The notes under the pieces: generated by a model | Told to the model about the DNA's origin: nothing | The model's input: only the letters and a program-made list of their open reading frames with translations | The model's database searches: none | NCBI GenBank assembly: GCA_030765065.1 | Contig: CM060984.1 | Location: 1,250,001 to 1,314,000, forward strand | Length of the DNA stretch: 64,000 nt | Direction of reading: 5' to 3' | DNA from: Deroplatys truncata | Taxonomy: Eukaryota; Arthropoda; Insecta; Mantodea; Mantidae | Part shown: in pieces, positions 10,404-23,123 of the stretch | Layout: each line of letters begins with the position of its first letter | Position numbering within the stretch: position 1 is the first letter of the stretch | Position numbers and translations under genes: made by a program

Positions 10404-12757
10404 TGCTGTGATTTTTATTTGCAGAAAATTGTTGCATGAATAGTGTGTGTATGTATGTGTGTATTTGAGGTTATGTGATATATGTGAGATTTGCCTCGGT
10501 GGGAGTGCCAAAGAGTAACCCCGATGGCGTAGTGTGAGGTTATGTGAGAAATTAGAGTTGAGATTTGCCTCGGTGGAAGTGCCAAAGAGTAACCCCGACG
10601 GTGTTAATGAGATGAGGAGAGATGAGAAGAGACGAGATGATGTCAGCTTCGGTGGAAGTGCCACAGTGTAACCCCGACAGTTGTTGTATGTTTTCAGAGA
10701 TTTTGCTTATTGGTGTTGCTGTAACGTGCCCAGTATAGCGTGTGTGATGAATTCACACGAGAGATTAAATGCATGGAAGTGATTGTACTGTGAATAATTT
10801 TTCTTCTGTTTATGCAACAAGTTTATTACCATCTTAGATAGCAAATTTTAATACCACCTGTTTTCCAGCTTAAATTTCATTTGGAGGATGTGGATGCAAC
10901 AGTATAATGTCATGTTATTTGTGTAATTCCTGAAATATTAATGTGATTTCTTGAAGGTTATGCCTATGTTAGATGTTTTGAATTTACAGCATGTTAAATG
11001 AGACACGTCAGTGAAGATGCTTTGTTTTGAAGAGAAAATTGAAAGTTGCGATAAAGATGATGATGATGATGATGATGATTGAAGTAATGATCGAGATTGC
11101 ACTATTACTGATGATGATTATGAAAGATGTTGATAATAATGAGATGAGAAAGATAGTGATGTGGACGAGAAGTTGTATTGGTGACAAGAGTAGGACAATA
11201 GTAGTTGCAAGCATGTCACGTGGTGTAGTTTGGAGATGTATTGTGGATGTAGTTTGTACTAATGCATACAGTAGTTTTCAGTAGCTAGCTAAGTAAGTGT
11301 TGTGTGTAATTTGGGCCATGGTCAGTGTGAATGAGTTCATTTCATTGTCATGTGTGATTGTCTTGTAAGTGCACTTACTTTCTTTTGTTAGTGATACCAG
11401 CTGGTTATTAAGATTTAATATTGGGATCCCAAAATAAGGTTATGTTTCTTTTCTGTCATGTTCATGTATTCTGAGTCTGTTTTACTGTTTTATTTGGATT
11501 GTGAAGCATTGTAAGTTAAATTAACATTGTAAAATTTCGTTCTTATGCCAATTTGTACTTATTTTTTTTCTCTTTCTTTGCCCCATGTCAAAAGAATTTT
11601 TAGTGTAAACTTTTCAACCTTTAAAATCTTTAATTGTACATGACATACCATTCGTTTATGTGTGATTGTTTGTGGGAGCACCCTGTTTATTGTGTGGTGG
11701 TGTTGTTTTAGTATTTTGCTGTGGCGGAGAGCGAGAAAATCCAAGAGCATCCCCGGGGCACACCAGAAGTCAAGAAACACCACAGGGAAGCTGTCGGGCA
11801 GCCACTACACTGCCGTGGCATAAGGAGCCACCATGTCGGGGGGCAGTCCAAGCCAGCGACTGCCCACTCTGTTGTCATCACCAGAGACCTGCGGTGATAA
11901 TTCTACACCAGGACAAATCGTTGTTGTGGGCACTGTATAAAATCACCCAGAAACAGTTACGGCAGACCATCGATATTTTGCGCAGTGTAGTGTGCCTGTG
12001 AACTGAGGTAGCGTGGTGTGTGCGTGTGCGGGGTGCTCAAGATAAGTGCATTAACAATGTTAGTCGACAGCACTTATGGTTCTCGAAACTCTACAGCGCC
12101 CAGCAACATTGTGTCATCGTTGGGTGCTTATCACACATGTATATTATTGTTATATTTTGGTTCATCACACATGTGTATGTCATTTTTGTATGTCATTTTG
12201 TTTTGTTCTTTTCATGTTTATTATATTTATTTTCCTTATGTCGACGAGGGCGTCGACTTCGGTGGCCAGGGGGAGATGTGTCATATGCACAGATATTAAT
12301 GTTAAGTCGCTCTCTGGACTCCGAAGCTCGGCGGTTTTGTCCGTGAGTAGGGGCGAATGAGGGGAAACAGTGTCATTGGAAGGGATATGGCGTTAGTGAC
12401 GCTTGGGGTGTTAGCGTGGCTTCGGTTCATTCTGTGAGTAGGCTTCGACTGAGTCAGACGGGCAACTGCCTAAGACATGGCGTCCTCGCCCGGCAGACAA
12501 ATGGGGTAGGAAATCTTTTTATAATAAATCTACCAGCTATCCATTCTCTTGCAGTTTTAATTATGGTAGAATAGAATCCTTTCCTCTCCCTTAAGCCAGG
12601 CATTGTGTTGGTGTATTAATTATTTAGAGTTAACTTAGCTGCGTCCCATCATCGTTGCCTCGTAAATTAAAAGTTCTTTGTTTGATTAACGATCCCTCTC
12701 GCAAGCGAGTTGCTCCCATCTGCATTTCTAAGTTAATACAAAGTGAGGCATACGCCA
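10404..12757 (+). mobile_element. 5'-truncated Ty3/gypsy copy (3' non-coding region plus 3' LTR)
   Basis: Colinear over its whole length with 29674-32026 of the full-length element downstream (2354 versus 2353 bp), from TGCTGTGATTTTTATTTGC to the LTR end. It holds no coding sequence: gag and pol are missing. Scattered substitutions show it is an older, separate insertion. A 111-codon frame (11666-12001) is shared with 30929-31264, but of 11 substitutions I could place in frame 9 change the amino acid, and the start is TTG, so I do not call it a gene. The 3' LTR ends exactly where the 68-bp satellite begins. Confidence 0.88.
12277..12757 (+). repeat. LTR of the truncated gypsy copy
   Basis: 481 bp, starting TGTGTCATATGC directly after the polypurine tract AGGGGGAGA and ending TACGCCA. 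It is clearly related to the 482-bp LTRs at 23124 and 31545, with more differences than those two have from each other. It contains a TTTTTATAATAAA box and the short inverted repeat CTCGCAAGCGAG. Confidence 0.88.
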
Positions 12758-15700
12758 ATATCTTATGGCTTTTACTAACAACAATTAGGCTATGCATCAG
12801 TTAATATCAAATATCTTGAATAATAATGTATTATGGCTTTTACTAACAACAATTAGCCTATGTATCAGTTAATATCAAATATCTTGTACAATAAGATATT
12901 ATGGCTTTTACTAACAACAATTACGCTATGTATCAGGTAATATCAAATATTTTGAACAATTAGATATTATGGCTTTTACTAACAACAATTAGGCAATTTA
13001 TCAGTTAATATCAAGTATCTTGAACAATAAGATATTATGGCTTTTACTAACAACAATTAGGTTATGTATCAGGTAATATCAAGTATCTTGAACAATAAGA
13101 TATTATGGCTTTTACTAACAACAATTAGACTATGTATGAGGTTAATATCAAATATCTTGAACAATAAGATATTATGGCTCTTACTAACAACAATTAGGCT
13201 ATGTATGAGTTAATATCAAGTATCTTGAAGAATAAGTTATTATGGCTTTTACTAACAACAATTGTGCTATGTATAAGTTAATATCAAATATCTTGAATAA
13301 TAAGATATTATGGCTTTTACTAACAACAATTAGGCTATTTATGAGTTAATATCAAATATCTTGAACAATAAGATATTATGGCTTTTACTAACAACAATTA
13401 GGCTATGTATGAGTTAATATCAAGTATCTTGAACAATAAGATATTATGGCTTTTACTAACAACAATTAGGCTATGTATCAATTAATATCAAATATCTTGA
13501 ACAATGAGATATTATGGCTTTTACTAACAACAATTAGGCTATGTATCAGATAATATCAAATATCTTGAACAATAAGATATTATGGCTTTTACTAACAACA
13601 ATTGGGCTATGGATCAGATAATATCAAACATCTTGAACAATAAAATATTATGGCTTTTAATAACAACAATTAGGCTATGTATCAGATAATATCAAATATC
13701 TTGAACAATAAGATATTATGGCTTTTACTAACAACAATTAGGCTATGTATCAGATAATATCAAATATCTTGAAGAATAAGATATTATGGCTTTTACTAAC
13801 AACAATTAGGCTATGTATCAGATAATATCAAATATCTTCAACAATAAGATATTATGGCCTTTACTAAGAACAATTAGGCTATGTATCAGTTAATATCAAG
13901 CATCTTGAACATTAAGATATTATGGCTTTTACTAACAACAACTAGGCTATGTATCAGTTAATATCAAATATCTTGAACAATAAGATATTATAGCTTTTAC
14001 GAACAACAATTGGGCTATGTATCAGTTAATATCAAATATCTTGAAGAATAAGATATTATGGCTTTTACTAACAACTATTAGGCTATGTATCAGGTAATAT
14101 CAAATATCTTGAACAATAAGATATTATGGCTTTTGCTAACAACAATTAAGCTATGCATCAGTTAATATGAAGTATCTTGAACAATAAGATATTATGGCTT
14201 TTACTAACAACAATTAGACTATGTATCAGTTGATATCAAATATCTTATACAATAAGATATTATGGCTTTACTAACAACAATTAGGCTATGTATGAGTTAA
14301 TATCAAGTATCTTGAAGAATAAGTTATTATGGCTTCTACTAACAATTGTGCTATGTATCAGTTAATATCAAATATCTTGAATAATAAGATATTATGGCTT
14401 TTACTAACAACAATTAGGCTATGTATGAGTTAATATCAAGTATCTTGAACAATAAGATATTATGGCTTTTAATAACAACAATTAGGCTATGTATCAGATA
14501 ATATCAAATATCTTGAACAATAAGATATTATAGCTTTTAATAACAACAATTAGGCTATGTATCGGTTAATATCAAATGTGTTGAACAACAAGCATATTAT
14601 GGCTTTTACTAACAATAATTGGGCTATGTATCAGTTAATATTAATATTCTTGAACAAAAAGATATTATGGCTTTTACTAACAACAATTAGGCTATGTATC
14701 AGATAATATCAAGTATCTTGAACATTAAGATATTATGGCTGTTACTAACAACAATTAGGCTATGTATCAGTTAATATCCAGTATCTTGAACAAAAAGATA
14801 TTATGGCTTTTACTAAGAACAATTAGGCTATGTATCAGATAATATCAAATATCTTGAACAATAAGATATTATGGCTTTTAATAACAACAATTAGGCTATG
14901 TATCAGATAATATCAAATATCTTGAACAATAAGATATTATGGCTTTTACTAACAACAATTAGGCTATGTATCAGATAATATCAAATATCTTGAACAATAA
15001 CATATTATGGCGTTTACTAACAACAATTTGGCTATGTATCAGATATCAAATATCTTGAACAATAAGATATTATGTCTTTTACTAACAATTAGGCTATGTA
15101 TCCGTTAATATTAAATGTGTTGAACAATAAGATATTATGGCTTTTACTAACAACAATTAGGCTATGTATCAGTTAATATCAAATATCTTGAACAATAAGA
15201 TATTATGGCTTTTACTAACCACAATAGGCTATGTATCAGATAATATCAAATATCTTGAACAATAATATATTATAGCTTTTAATAACAACAATTAAGCTAT
15301 GTATCAGTTAATATCAAATGTGTTGAACAACAAGCATATTATGGCTTTTACTAACAACAATCGGGCTATGTATCAGTTAATATTAAGTATCTTGAACAAT
15401 AAGATATTATGGCGTTTACTAACAACAATTAGGCTATGTATCAGTTAATATCAAGTATCTTGAACATTAAAATATTATGGCTTTTACTAACAACAACTAG
15501 GCTATGTATCAGTTAATATCCAGTATCTTGAACAAAAAGATATTATGGGTTTTACTAAGAACAATTAGGCTATGTATCAGATATCAAATATCTTGAAGAA
15601 TAAGATATTAGAGCTTTTACTAACAACAATAAGGCTATGTATCAATTAATATCAAATATCTTGAACAATAAGATATTAAGTCTTTTACTAACAACAATGA

Positions 15701-17996
15701 GGCTATGTATCAGATAATATCAAATATCTTGAACAATACGATATTATGGCTTTTACTAACAACATTTAGGCTATGTATCAATTAATATGAAATATCTTGA
15801 ACAATAAGATATTATGGCTTTTACTAACAACAATTAGGCTATGTATCAATTAATATCAAACATCTTGAACAATGGGATATTATGGCTTTTACTAACAACA
15901 ATTAGGCTATGTATCAGATAATATCAAATATCTTGAACAATAAGATATTATGGCTTTTAATGACAACAATTAGGCTATGGATCAGATAATATCAAATATC
16001 TTGAACAATAAGATATTATGGCTTTTAATAACAACAATTAGGCTATGTAACAGATAATATCAAATATCTTGAACAATAAGTTATTATGGCTTTTACTAAC
16101 AACAATTAGGCTATGTATCAGATAATATCAAATATCTTGAACAATAACATATTATGGCTTTTACTAACAACAATTAGGCTATGTATGAGTTAATATCAAG
16201 TATCTTTAACAATAAGATATTATGGCTTTTACTAACAACAATTAGGCTATGTATCAGTTAATATCAAATATCTTGAACAATAAGATATTATAGCTTTTAC
16301 TAACGACAATTGGGCTATGTATCAGTTAATATCAAATATCTTGAAGAATAAGATATTATAGCTTTTACAAACAACAATTGGGCTATGTATCAGTTAATAT
16401 CAAATATCTTGAACAATAAGATATTATAGCTTTTACTAACAACAATTGGGCTATGTATCAGTTAATATCAAATATCTTGAAGAATAAGATATTATGGGTT
16501 TTACTAACAACAATTAGGCTATGTATCAGATAATATCAAATATCTTGAACAATAAGATATTATGGCTTTTACTAACAACAATTAGGCTGTGTATCAGAAA
16601 ATATCAAATATCTTGAACAATAAGATATTACGGCTTTTACTAACAACAATTAGGCTATTTATGAGTTAATATCAAGTATCTTGAACAAAAAGATATTATG
16701 GGTTTTACTAAGAACAATTAGGCTATGTATTAGATATCAAATATCTTGAAGAATAAGATATTAGAGCTTTTACTAACAACAATTAGGCTATGTATCAATT
16801 AATATCAAATATCTTGAACAATAAGATATTATGGCTTTTACTAACAATTAGGCTATGTATCAATTAATATCAAATATCTTGAATAATAAGATATTATGGC
16901 TTTTACTAACAACAATTACGCTATGTATGAGTTAATATCAAGTATCTTGAACAATAAGATATTATGGCTTTTACTAACAACAATTAGGCTATGTATGAGT
17001 TAATATCAAGTATCTTGAACAATAAGATATTATGGCTTTTACTAACAATTAGGCTATGTATCCGTTAATATTAAATGTGTTGAAGAATAAGATATTATGG
17101 CTTTTACTAACAACAATTAGGCTATGTATCAGTTAATATAGAGTATTTTGAACAATAAGATATTATGGCTTTTACTAACAACAATTAGGCTATGTATCAA
17201 TTAATATCAAATATCTTGAAGAATAAGATATTATGGCTTTTACTAACAACAATTAGGATATGTATCAATTAATATCAAATGTCTTGAACAATAAGATATT
17301 ATGGCTTTTACGAACAACAATTAGGCTATTTATCAATTAATATCAAATATCTTGAAGAATAAGATATTATGGCTTTTACTAACAACAATTAAGCTATGTA
17401 TCAATTAATATCAAATATCTTGAACAATAAGATATTATGGCTTTTACTAACAACAATTAGGCTATGTATCAATTAATATCAAATATCTTGAACAATAAGA
17501 TATTATGGCTTTTACTAACAACAATTAGGCTATGTATCAATTGATATCAAATATCTTGAACAATAAGATATTATGGCTTTTACTAACAACAATTAGGCTA
17601 TGTATCAATTAATATCAAATATCTTGAAGAATAAGATATTATGGCTTTTACTAACAACAATTAGGCTATGTATCAGATAATATCAAATATCTTGAACAAT
17701 AAGATATTATGGCTTTTAATGACAACAATTAGGCTATGTATCAATAATATCAAATATCTTGAAGAATAAGATATTATGGCTTTTAATTACAACAATTAGG
17801 CTATGTATCAGTTGATATCAAATATCTTTAACCATAAGCATATTATGGCTTTTACTAACAACAATTAGGCTATGTATCAATTAATATCAAATATCTTGAA
17901 CAATAAGCATATTATGGCTTTTACTAACAACAATTAGGCTATGTATCAGGTAATATCAAATATCTTGAACAATAAGCATATTATGGCTTTTACTAT
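12758..17996 (+). repeat. 68-bp AT-rich satellite array, about 77 units
   Basis: Unit: ATATTATGGCTTTTACTAAC, then AACAATTAGGCTATGTATCA, then GTTAATATCAAATATCTTGA, then ACAATAAG. Units vary by substitutions and small deletions (some lose ACAAC or TTA). Each consensus unit contains a perfect 8-bp stem, AATATCTT/AAGATATT, around a 7-base loop. Shared rare variants recur at long spacings, for example AAGTATCTTGAAGAATAAGT near 13214 and 14302 (16 units apart), showing block duplication. No gene within. Confidence 0.97.
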
Positions 17997-18135
17997 GTAA
18001 TTCCTTGCTACTTATATCAAAATTTCCCATTAGTTCTACTCAAAAGTAAGCAAATTAGAAAATTCAATAGAAAACAATAATGCTACAGTTTTGATTAAAA
18101 AGTCCTAAAACATAATAAATAAAAATGACACTCAC

Positions 18136-18230
18136 CTAGCCTTGACTTCATGCTGGTGTTTGGTTTTGGCATTCTTGATACACTTCCTATTTCCTTTCCA
18201 TTGTTCTCCGACAGATTCACTTCCCACCAT
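18136..18230 (-). CDS. Candidate first coding exon of an unknown host gene
   Basis: On the minus strand an ATG at 18230 lies in a strong start context (A at -3, G at +4: ATCATGG). It opens 31 codons plus two bases with no stop and ends exactly at a consensus splice donor, GCTAG|GTGAGTG (intron from 18135). The predicted peptide starts MVGSESVGEQWKGN, is lysine-rich and matches nothing I recognise. Any following exon would lie at lower coordinates; none is seen, so a long intron containing the satellite would be required. This is a weak call from three coinciding signals, and chance is possible. Confidence 0.25.
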
Positions 18231-18978
18231 GATGGTCACAATGCAATGACATATAACTTCTAATCTTACGGCCACATCAGTACAACAATTAGCGGGAAAT
18301 ATCAGTAGAAATGCACGTTAAATGCAGAGTGTAAAACTTAACACAATGAAAGTTGTACATAATTAGCTTTGAACCAATCATTCCCACAATATGATTTGAT
18401 CCGATGCACCTACTTAGACTCTGAAATAACAAGGGATATATTACGAAATGTTCCATTGTTAATTGATAGCATTAAAGAACACTTACAAACTGCATTCTGA
18501 CCAAGAGTACGCTTAATGCATTTTGAAATGATGCTCCTCAAATAGTACATTCAGTTATTTAAACCAATAACAATAAATATTTTAGAAATGGTTAATGCTA
18601 CAAAAATATTTTTAATATAAATTGTGTATTTTAATACAATTACACTGTTTATTTGTTTAGTTTTTGTCTATCTCTCATTGTTTAGAATAATACAAAGTTC
18701 ATTCAGAATGATGAAGACTTCAGACACTATTCACAGAACAATGAATTCATTAGTAATAAAAATATATCAGATTTCCTCACCAGTTACTAGACTTGCAATA
18801 CGAGGATGGATCAAACATAAACCAGAATTTTCCCCTAGTGAGTGAACTGGTTTGTGGCCTGAAAGGGGATGTAGTGATGCTTACTCAAGTAAGGTCAACT
18901 TGAATGTGAACACAGAATATTAAAATATGTTCTACTATGGTGATGTTGCTATGTACTAACACAAAGCAAACATATTTC

Positions 18979-19263
18979 ATTAGCACACTGAGTGAGCAGA
19001 AGTTAAACAAGTTTATCACCAAGGGAGATGTAAAGCCACCAAGTTTTGAGAAGATTCCAGGTAAAGTATGGAAAAGAAACTCTTTTAAATACCCAAATGC
19101 ATAAGTGGCACAATATGTGATCTGGGAAGCTATGGAAAATGAGTTCCCAGCAAGGAAACATCCAACAGTTACTACCAAGTAGAAGCAGAGGGAGCACCCT
19201 ACACTCCGAACAACCAAGGGTGAAGCTGCAACAATCAAGGCAAAATGATACTCGTCAGCACAC
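18979..19263 (+). pseudogene. Decayed coding relic of unknown origin
   Basis: One frame reads as protein-like sequence (around ITKGDVKPPSFEKIPGKVW, then VAQYVIWEAMENEFPARKHP). It is interrupted by TAA at 19102-19104, TAG at 19180-19182 and TGA near 19248. Charged and proline-rich composition with few rare residues suggests former coding sequence, perhaps a retrocopy or an old exon. I do not recognise the family. Confidence 0.3.
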
Positions 19264-19626
19264 AACTAGCATACACTTTCTTAATGAAAGAAGAACAATA
19301 AATGCTGCCTACTACGTCAGGCTGTGGTTAGGGTGAAACCACGTTATCATAATAAATAACTTCTATTTTTCTCCTACATCAGAACACATACAGCTATGAT
19401 AACTCATGAACATCCATAGATCAGATTAATCTCCCTGACGACAAACAATCATTTAAACAAATACCTACCATTTTAATGAATGCCACTTGTAACATTTCAG
19501 TTCAACAAAAATAAGTGAATTACATCTCTGTAAGCCTCTATATTAAGTTCTTTCAATTGTATCAAAGCTGGTACAACAAAATTGACTTTTATTTATGGAT
19601 GCTATAGTTGTTAGCGCCCCACTCTA

Positions 19627-22600
19627 TACTGGGCGTGAAACACCAGAAACTTTGCTAAGGGGCCTCTTTATCACACTTGAGGTTCTTTTGGTCATCCTCG
19701 GTGCTCTACTGTTATACTGGGCGTGAAACACCAGAAACTTTGCTAAGGGGCCTCTTTATCACACTTGAGGTTCTTTTGGTCATCCTCGGTGCTCTACTGT
19801 TATACTGGGCGTGAAACACCAGAAACTTTGCTAAGGGGCCTCTTTATCACACTTGGGGTTCTTTTGGTCATCCTCGGTGCTCTACTGTTATACTGGGCGT
19901 GAAACACCAGAAACTTTGCTAAGGGGCCTCTTTATCACACTTGAGGTTCTTTTGGTCATCCTCGGTGCTCTACTGTTATACTGGGCGTGAAACACCAGAA
20001 ACTTTGCTAAGGGGCCTCTTTATCACACTTGAGGTTCTTTTGGTCATCCTCGGTGCTCTACTGTTATACTGGGCGTGAAACACCAGAAACTTTGCTAAGG
20101 GGCCTCTTTATCACACTTGAGGTTCTTTTGGTCATCCTCGGTGCTCTACTGTTATACTGGGCGTGAAACACCAGAAACTTTGCTAAGGGGCCTCTTTATC
20201 ACACTTGAGGTTCTTTTGGTCATCCTCGGTGCTCTACTGTTATACTGGGCGTGAAACACCAGAAACTTTGCTAAGGGGCCTCCTTATCACACTTGAGGTT
20301 CTTTTGGTCATCCTCGGTGCTCTACTGTTATACTGGGCGTGAAACACCAGAAACTTTGCTAAGGGGCCTCTTTATCACACTTGAGGTTCTTTTGGTCATC
20401 CTCGGTGCTCTACTGTTATACTGGGCGTGAAACACCAGAAACTTTGCTAAGGGGCCTCTTTATCACACTTGAGGTTCTTTTGGTCATCCTCGGTGCTCTA
20501 CTGTTATACTGGGCGTGAAACACCAGAAACTTTGCTAAGGGGCCTCTTTATCACACTTGAGGTTCTTTTGGTCATCCTCGGTGCTCTACTGTTATACTGG
20601 GCGTGAAACACCAGAAACTTTGCTAAGGGGCCTCTTTATCACACTTGGGGTTCTTTTGGTCATCCTCGGTGCTCTACTGTTATACTGGGCGTGAAACACC
20701 AGAAACTTTGCTAAGGGGCCTCTTTATCACACTTGAGGTTCTTTTGGTCATCCTCGGTGCTCTACTGTTATACTGGGCGTGAAACACCAGAAACTTTGCT
20801 AAGGGGCCTCTTTATCACACTTGAGGTTCTTTTGGTCATCCTCGGTGCTCTACTGTTATACTGGGCGTGAAACACCAGAAACTTTGCTAAGGGGCCTCTT
20901 TATCACACTTGAGGTTCTTTTGGTCATCCTCGGTGCTCTACTGTTATACTGGGCGTGAAACACCAGAAACTTTGCTAAGGGGCCTCTTTATCACACTTGA
21001 GGTTCTTTTGGTCATCCTCGGTGCTCTACTGTTATACTGGGCGTGAAACACCAGAAACTTTGCTAAGGGGCCTCTTTATCACACTTGAGGTTCTTTTGGT
21101 CATCCTCGGTACTCTACTGTTATACTGGGCGTGAAACACCAGAAACTTTGCTAAGGGGCCTCTTTATCACACTTGGGGTTCTTTTGGTCATCCTCGGTGC
21201 TCTACTGTTATACTGGGCGTGAAACACCAGAAACTTTGCTAAGGGGCCTCTTTATCACACTTGAGGTTCTTTTGGTCATCCTCGGTGCTCTACTGTTATA
21301 CTGGGCGTGAAACACCAGAAACTTTGCTAAGGGGCCTCTTTATCACACTTGGGGTTCTTTTGGTCATCCTCGGTGCTCTACTGTTATACTGGGCGTGAAA
21401 CACCAGAAACTTTGCTAAGGGGCCTCTTTATCACACTTGAGGTTCTTTTGGTCATCCTCGGTGCTCTACTGTTATACTGGGCGTGAAACACCAGAAACTT
21501 TGCTAAGGGGCCTCTTTATCACACTTGAGGTTCTTTTGGTCATCCTCGGTGCTCTACTGTTATACTGGGCGTGAAACACCAGAAACTTTGCTAAGGGGCC
21601 TCTTTATCACACTTGAGGTTCTTTTGGTCATCCTCGGTGCTCTACTGTTATACTGGGCGTGAAACACCAGAAACTTTGCTAAGGGGCCTCTTTATCACAC
21701 TTGAGGTTCTTTTGGTCATCCTCGGTGCTCTACTGTTATACTGGGCGTGAAACACCAGAAACTTTGCTAAGGGGCCTCTTTATCACACTTGGGGTTCTTT
21801 TGGTCATCCTCGGTGCTCTACTGTTATACTGGGCGTGAAACACCAGAAACTTTGCTAAGGGGCCTCTTTATCACACTTGAGGTTCTTTTGGTCATCCTCG
21901 GTGCTCTACTGTTATACTGGGCGTGAAACACCAGAAACTTTGCTAAGGGGCCTCTTTATCACACTTGGGGTTCTTTTGGTCATCCTCGGTGCTCTACTGT
22001 TATACTGGGCGTGAAACACCAGAAACTTTGCTAAGGGGCCTCCTTATCACACTTGAGGTTCTTTTGGTCATCCTTGGTGCTCTACTGTTATACTGGGCGT
22101 GAAACAGCAGAAACTTTGCTAAGGGGCCTCCTTATCACACTTGAGGTTCTTTTGGTCATCCTTGGTGCTCTACTGTTATACTGGGCGTGAAACACCAGAA
22201 ACTTTGCTAAGGGGCCTCCTTATCACACTTGAGGTTCTTTTGGTCATCCTTGGTGCTCTACTGTTATACTGGGCGTGAAACACCAGAAACTTTGCTAAGG
22301 GGCCTCTTTATCACACTTGAGGTTCTTTTGGTCATCCTCGGTGCTCTACTGTTATAATGGGCGTGAAACACCAGAAACTTTGCTAAGGGGCCTCTTTATC
22401 ACACTTGAGGTTCTTTTGGTCATCCTCGGTGCTCTACTGTTATAATGGGCGTGAAACACCAGAAACTTTGCTAAGGGGCCTCTTTATCACACTTGAGGTT
22501 CTTTTGGTCATCCTCGGTGCTCTACTGTTATAATGAGCGTGAAACACCAGAAACTTTGCTAAGGGGCCTCTTTATCACACTTGAGGTTCTTTTGGTCATC

Positions 22601-22711
22601 CTCGGTGCTCTACTGTTATAATGGGCGTGAAACACCAGAAACTTTGCTAAGGGGCCTCCTTATCACACTTGAGGTTCTTTTGGTCATCCTCGGTGCTCTA
22701 CTGTTATAATG
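19627..22711 (+). repeat. 88-bp tandem array, 35 highly uniform units
   Basis: Unit starts TACTGGGCGTGAAACACCAG and ends GTGCTCTACTGTTA. The start-to-end distance is 35 units of 88 bp plus a few bases of the next. Units are almost identical; recurring variants are TTGGGG for TTGAGG, CCTCC for CCTCT, CCTTGG for CCTCGG and, in the last units, TAATGGG for TACTGGG. Such uniformity implies recent expansion or active homogenisation. No gene. Confidence 0.97.
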
Positions 22712-23023
22712 CTGGTCATGAGTTCAAAACCGACAGATGCCAATGGATTTTTTTTGGGGGGGTGTAAAAATCTTTAGCATGGCTTCTTTGAGAAGGGAAG
22801 TAAGGCCGGTAGTCCTGCGTGTGGCACCTAGCACTAGACCGTGGAGGACTACTCGCTACAACAAAAATCTAGGTATAGTGAAAATAAGAAATTTCCCTTA
22901 ATATATGACCAACTGAACAACAAATTTTTAAAACCTTTTCTTGACTTACTGAACAATTACAGTGGCATTTACTGATCAAGAGAGTGGTTGATTTATTCCT
23001 AACCATACAATACTTTACCTCAA
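22712..23023. other. Spacer, possible end of a dispersed repeat
   Basis: Starts GCTGGTCATGAGTTCAAAAC, followed by a T run and G run (about 22749-22762). I see no open frame and cannot assign it. Confidence 0.35.
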
Positions 23024-23123
23024 CTTTTGTCATAAAGTCTCCTCTGTCTAATCAAATTCCATTGTTTGGTAGTCTGTTTAAAAGGCACTGTTAAATGGTA
23101 AATTACTTTTTTGTGTGCAATAT
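23024..23123 (+). mobile_element. Probable 5' end of the pogo/Tigger-like transposon
   Basis: AAAGTCTCCTCTGTCTAATC followed by AAATTCCATTGTTTGGTAGT resembles the terminal sequences of pogo/Tigger elements. It sits directly left of the gypsy insertion, whose other side opens into a pogo-type transposase N-terminus. The element end itself is not defined. Confidence 0.35.

Larger units (their letters stand above)
17997..19626. other. Low-repeat stretch, possible host sequence
   Basis: Between two satellite arrays. Apart from the candidate exon (18136-18230) and the coding relic (18979-19263) I recognise nothing. The 73-codon (18624-18845) and 126-codon (18885-19265, minus) frames have no recognisable domain; the latter is antisense to the relic. 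Confidence 0.4.

Noticed and set aside
11008-11284. Frames rich in Met/Ile over the GATGAT stretch
   Set aside because: They lie in the gypsy 3' non-coding region, are not conserved as frames in the other copy and reflect a simple repeat.
12758-17996. CRISPR-like array
   Set aside because: Units are head-to-tail without distinct spacers, in a clearly eukaryotic context.
12758-22711. Hammerhead ribozyme in the 68-bp or 88-bp satellite, as known from some insect satellites
   Set aside because: No CUGANGA core with a matching GAAA was found on either strand of either unit.
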